Of a DNA stretch of 64,000 nucleotides, positions 63,901 to 64,000 are shown piece after piece. Below the pieces are notes generated by a model that worked only from the letters and a program-made list of their open reading frames with translations, ran no database searches and was not told the origin of the DNA. This stretch comes from Gammaproteobacteria bacterium (lineage in GTDB: Bacteria > Pseudomonadota > Gammaproteobacteria > VBWC01), in NCBI GenBank assembly GCA_023266115.1, contig JAHFRU010000009.1, positions 52,806 through 116,805 on the forward strand, given 5' to 3'. The stretch's first letter is position 1, and every line of letters starts with the position of its first letter. The translations under genes were made by a program, and so were the position numbers.

Positions 63901-64000
63901 AAGGTGGATTCACATTTGAAGTGCAACAGATTAGCGAACACCTCAGCGGGTGTCTGATAGTCAAGACACTTGCGCGGGACGTGATTATAACGCCGCGCAA
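63882..64000 (-). mobile_element. IS30-family transposase, C-terminal part, cut by the window end
   Basis: The minus strand reads 'RRYNHVPRKCLDYQTPAEVF', then 'ANLLHFKCE' and a stop. 'RPRKCLGY.TP.EVF' is the closing signature of IS30 DDE transposases; the catalytic part lies beyond the window. The last residues ('STFPLSRE') come from the neighbouring repeat, so the element ends within it. It separates ureF from whatever follows, possibly ureG. Confidence 0.85.

Noticed and set aside
63676..63957. Frame overlapping the ureF stop through the terminal repeat
   Set aside because: It consists mostly of the dispersed repeat and IS30 antisense sequence.

Overview
This is a 64 kb chromosomal window from a GC-rich Gammaproteobacterium. 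The evidence is the gloB / yafS-like methyltransferase / rnhA / dnaQ neighbourhood, purE-purK, gltX with a tRNA-Val and tRNA-Ala/tRNA-Glu genes, an MltD-type lysin, and E. coli-like tRNAs. The physiology looks like that of a respiring, probably chemolithotrophic or alkali/salt-exposed proteobacterium: a cytoplasmic group 3b-type NAD(P)-linked [NiFe] hydrogenase, urease, alpha- and beta-carbonic anhydrases, an NhaD Na+/H+ antiporter, a Na,K-ATPase-like P-type pump and a multihaem cytochrome. The species cannot be named from the sequence alone.

Layout. 1-2.05 kb is decayed: the end of a haemolysin III-like gene, a rearranged alpha-carbonic anhydrase and a hipA fragment. 2.05-5.36 kb is a MacA/MacB-type export operon on the minus strand. 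5.8-10.5 kb holds an acyltransferase-like protein, a MaoC hydratase, a DUF2845 protein, a HEAT-repeat protein, and a truncated haemoglobin plus ferredoxin-reductase pair with an NsrR-like operator. 10.8-26.7 kb is mostly housekeeping (purEK, beta-CA, GGDEF-EAL protein, trihaem cytochrome, an archaemetzincin-like protein without its zinc site, TSUP transporter, MltD, GloB, RnhA, DnaQ, PilZ). 26.8-38.4 kb carries nhaD, then hypE-F-D-A-C (no hypB) on the minus strand, divergent from hydB-G-D-A and a maturation protease on the plus strand. The hydrogenase operon is interrupted between hydG and hydD by a nested inverted-repeat element.

38.6-40.1 kb is a broken SBBP-repeat beta-propeller gene. 40.4-46.5 kb has a DMT permease, an MscS-type channel, a 34-residue membrane peptide, three tRNAs and gltX. 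46.5-49.5 kb contains two degenerate repeats of the tRNA-Glu 3' end with its terminator, around a response regulator, an ABM protein and a Nudix-ThiE fusion. 49.6-58.5 kb has a von Willebrand A protein with a GlyGly-CTERM-like tail, an RRM protein, a globin-coupled diguanylate cyclase, the P-type ATPase, an EthD protein, a Pyr_excise-DUF1722 fusion and two hypotheticals. 58.6-63.7 kb is ureD-A-B-C-E-F, with dispersed repeats in nearly every gap, ending at a partial IS30-family transposase.

Recurring themes are: c-di-GMP signalling (GGDEF-EAL, globin-GGDEF, PilZ); nickel enzymes (urease, hydrogenase) with their maturation genes; CO2/bicarbonate chemistry; and many intergenic palindromic repeats sharing GTCATTCC / GGAATGAC ends, some lying inside operons. 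I saw no CRISPR array, no prophage and no clear defence island. The most unusual items are the tRNA-Glu 3'-end repeats, the composite inverted-repeat family, the zinc-less archaemetzincin relative, the response regulator with an unrecognised output domain, and the hyp set without hypB.
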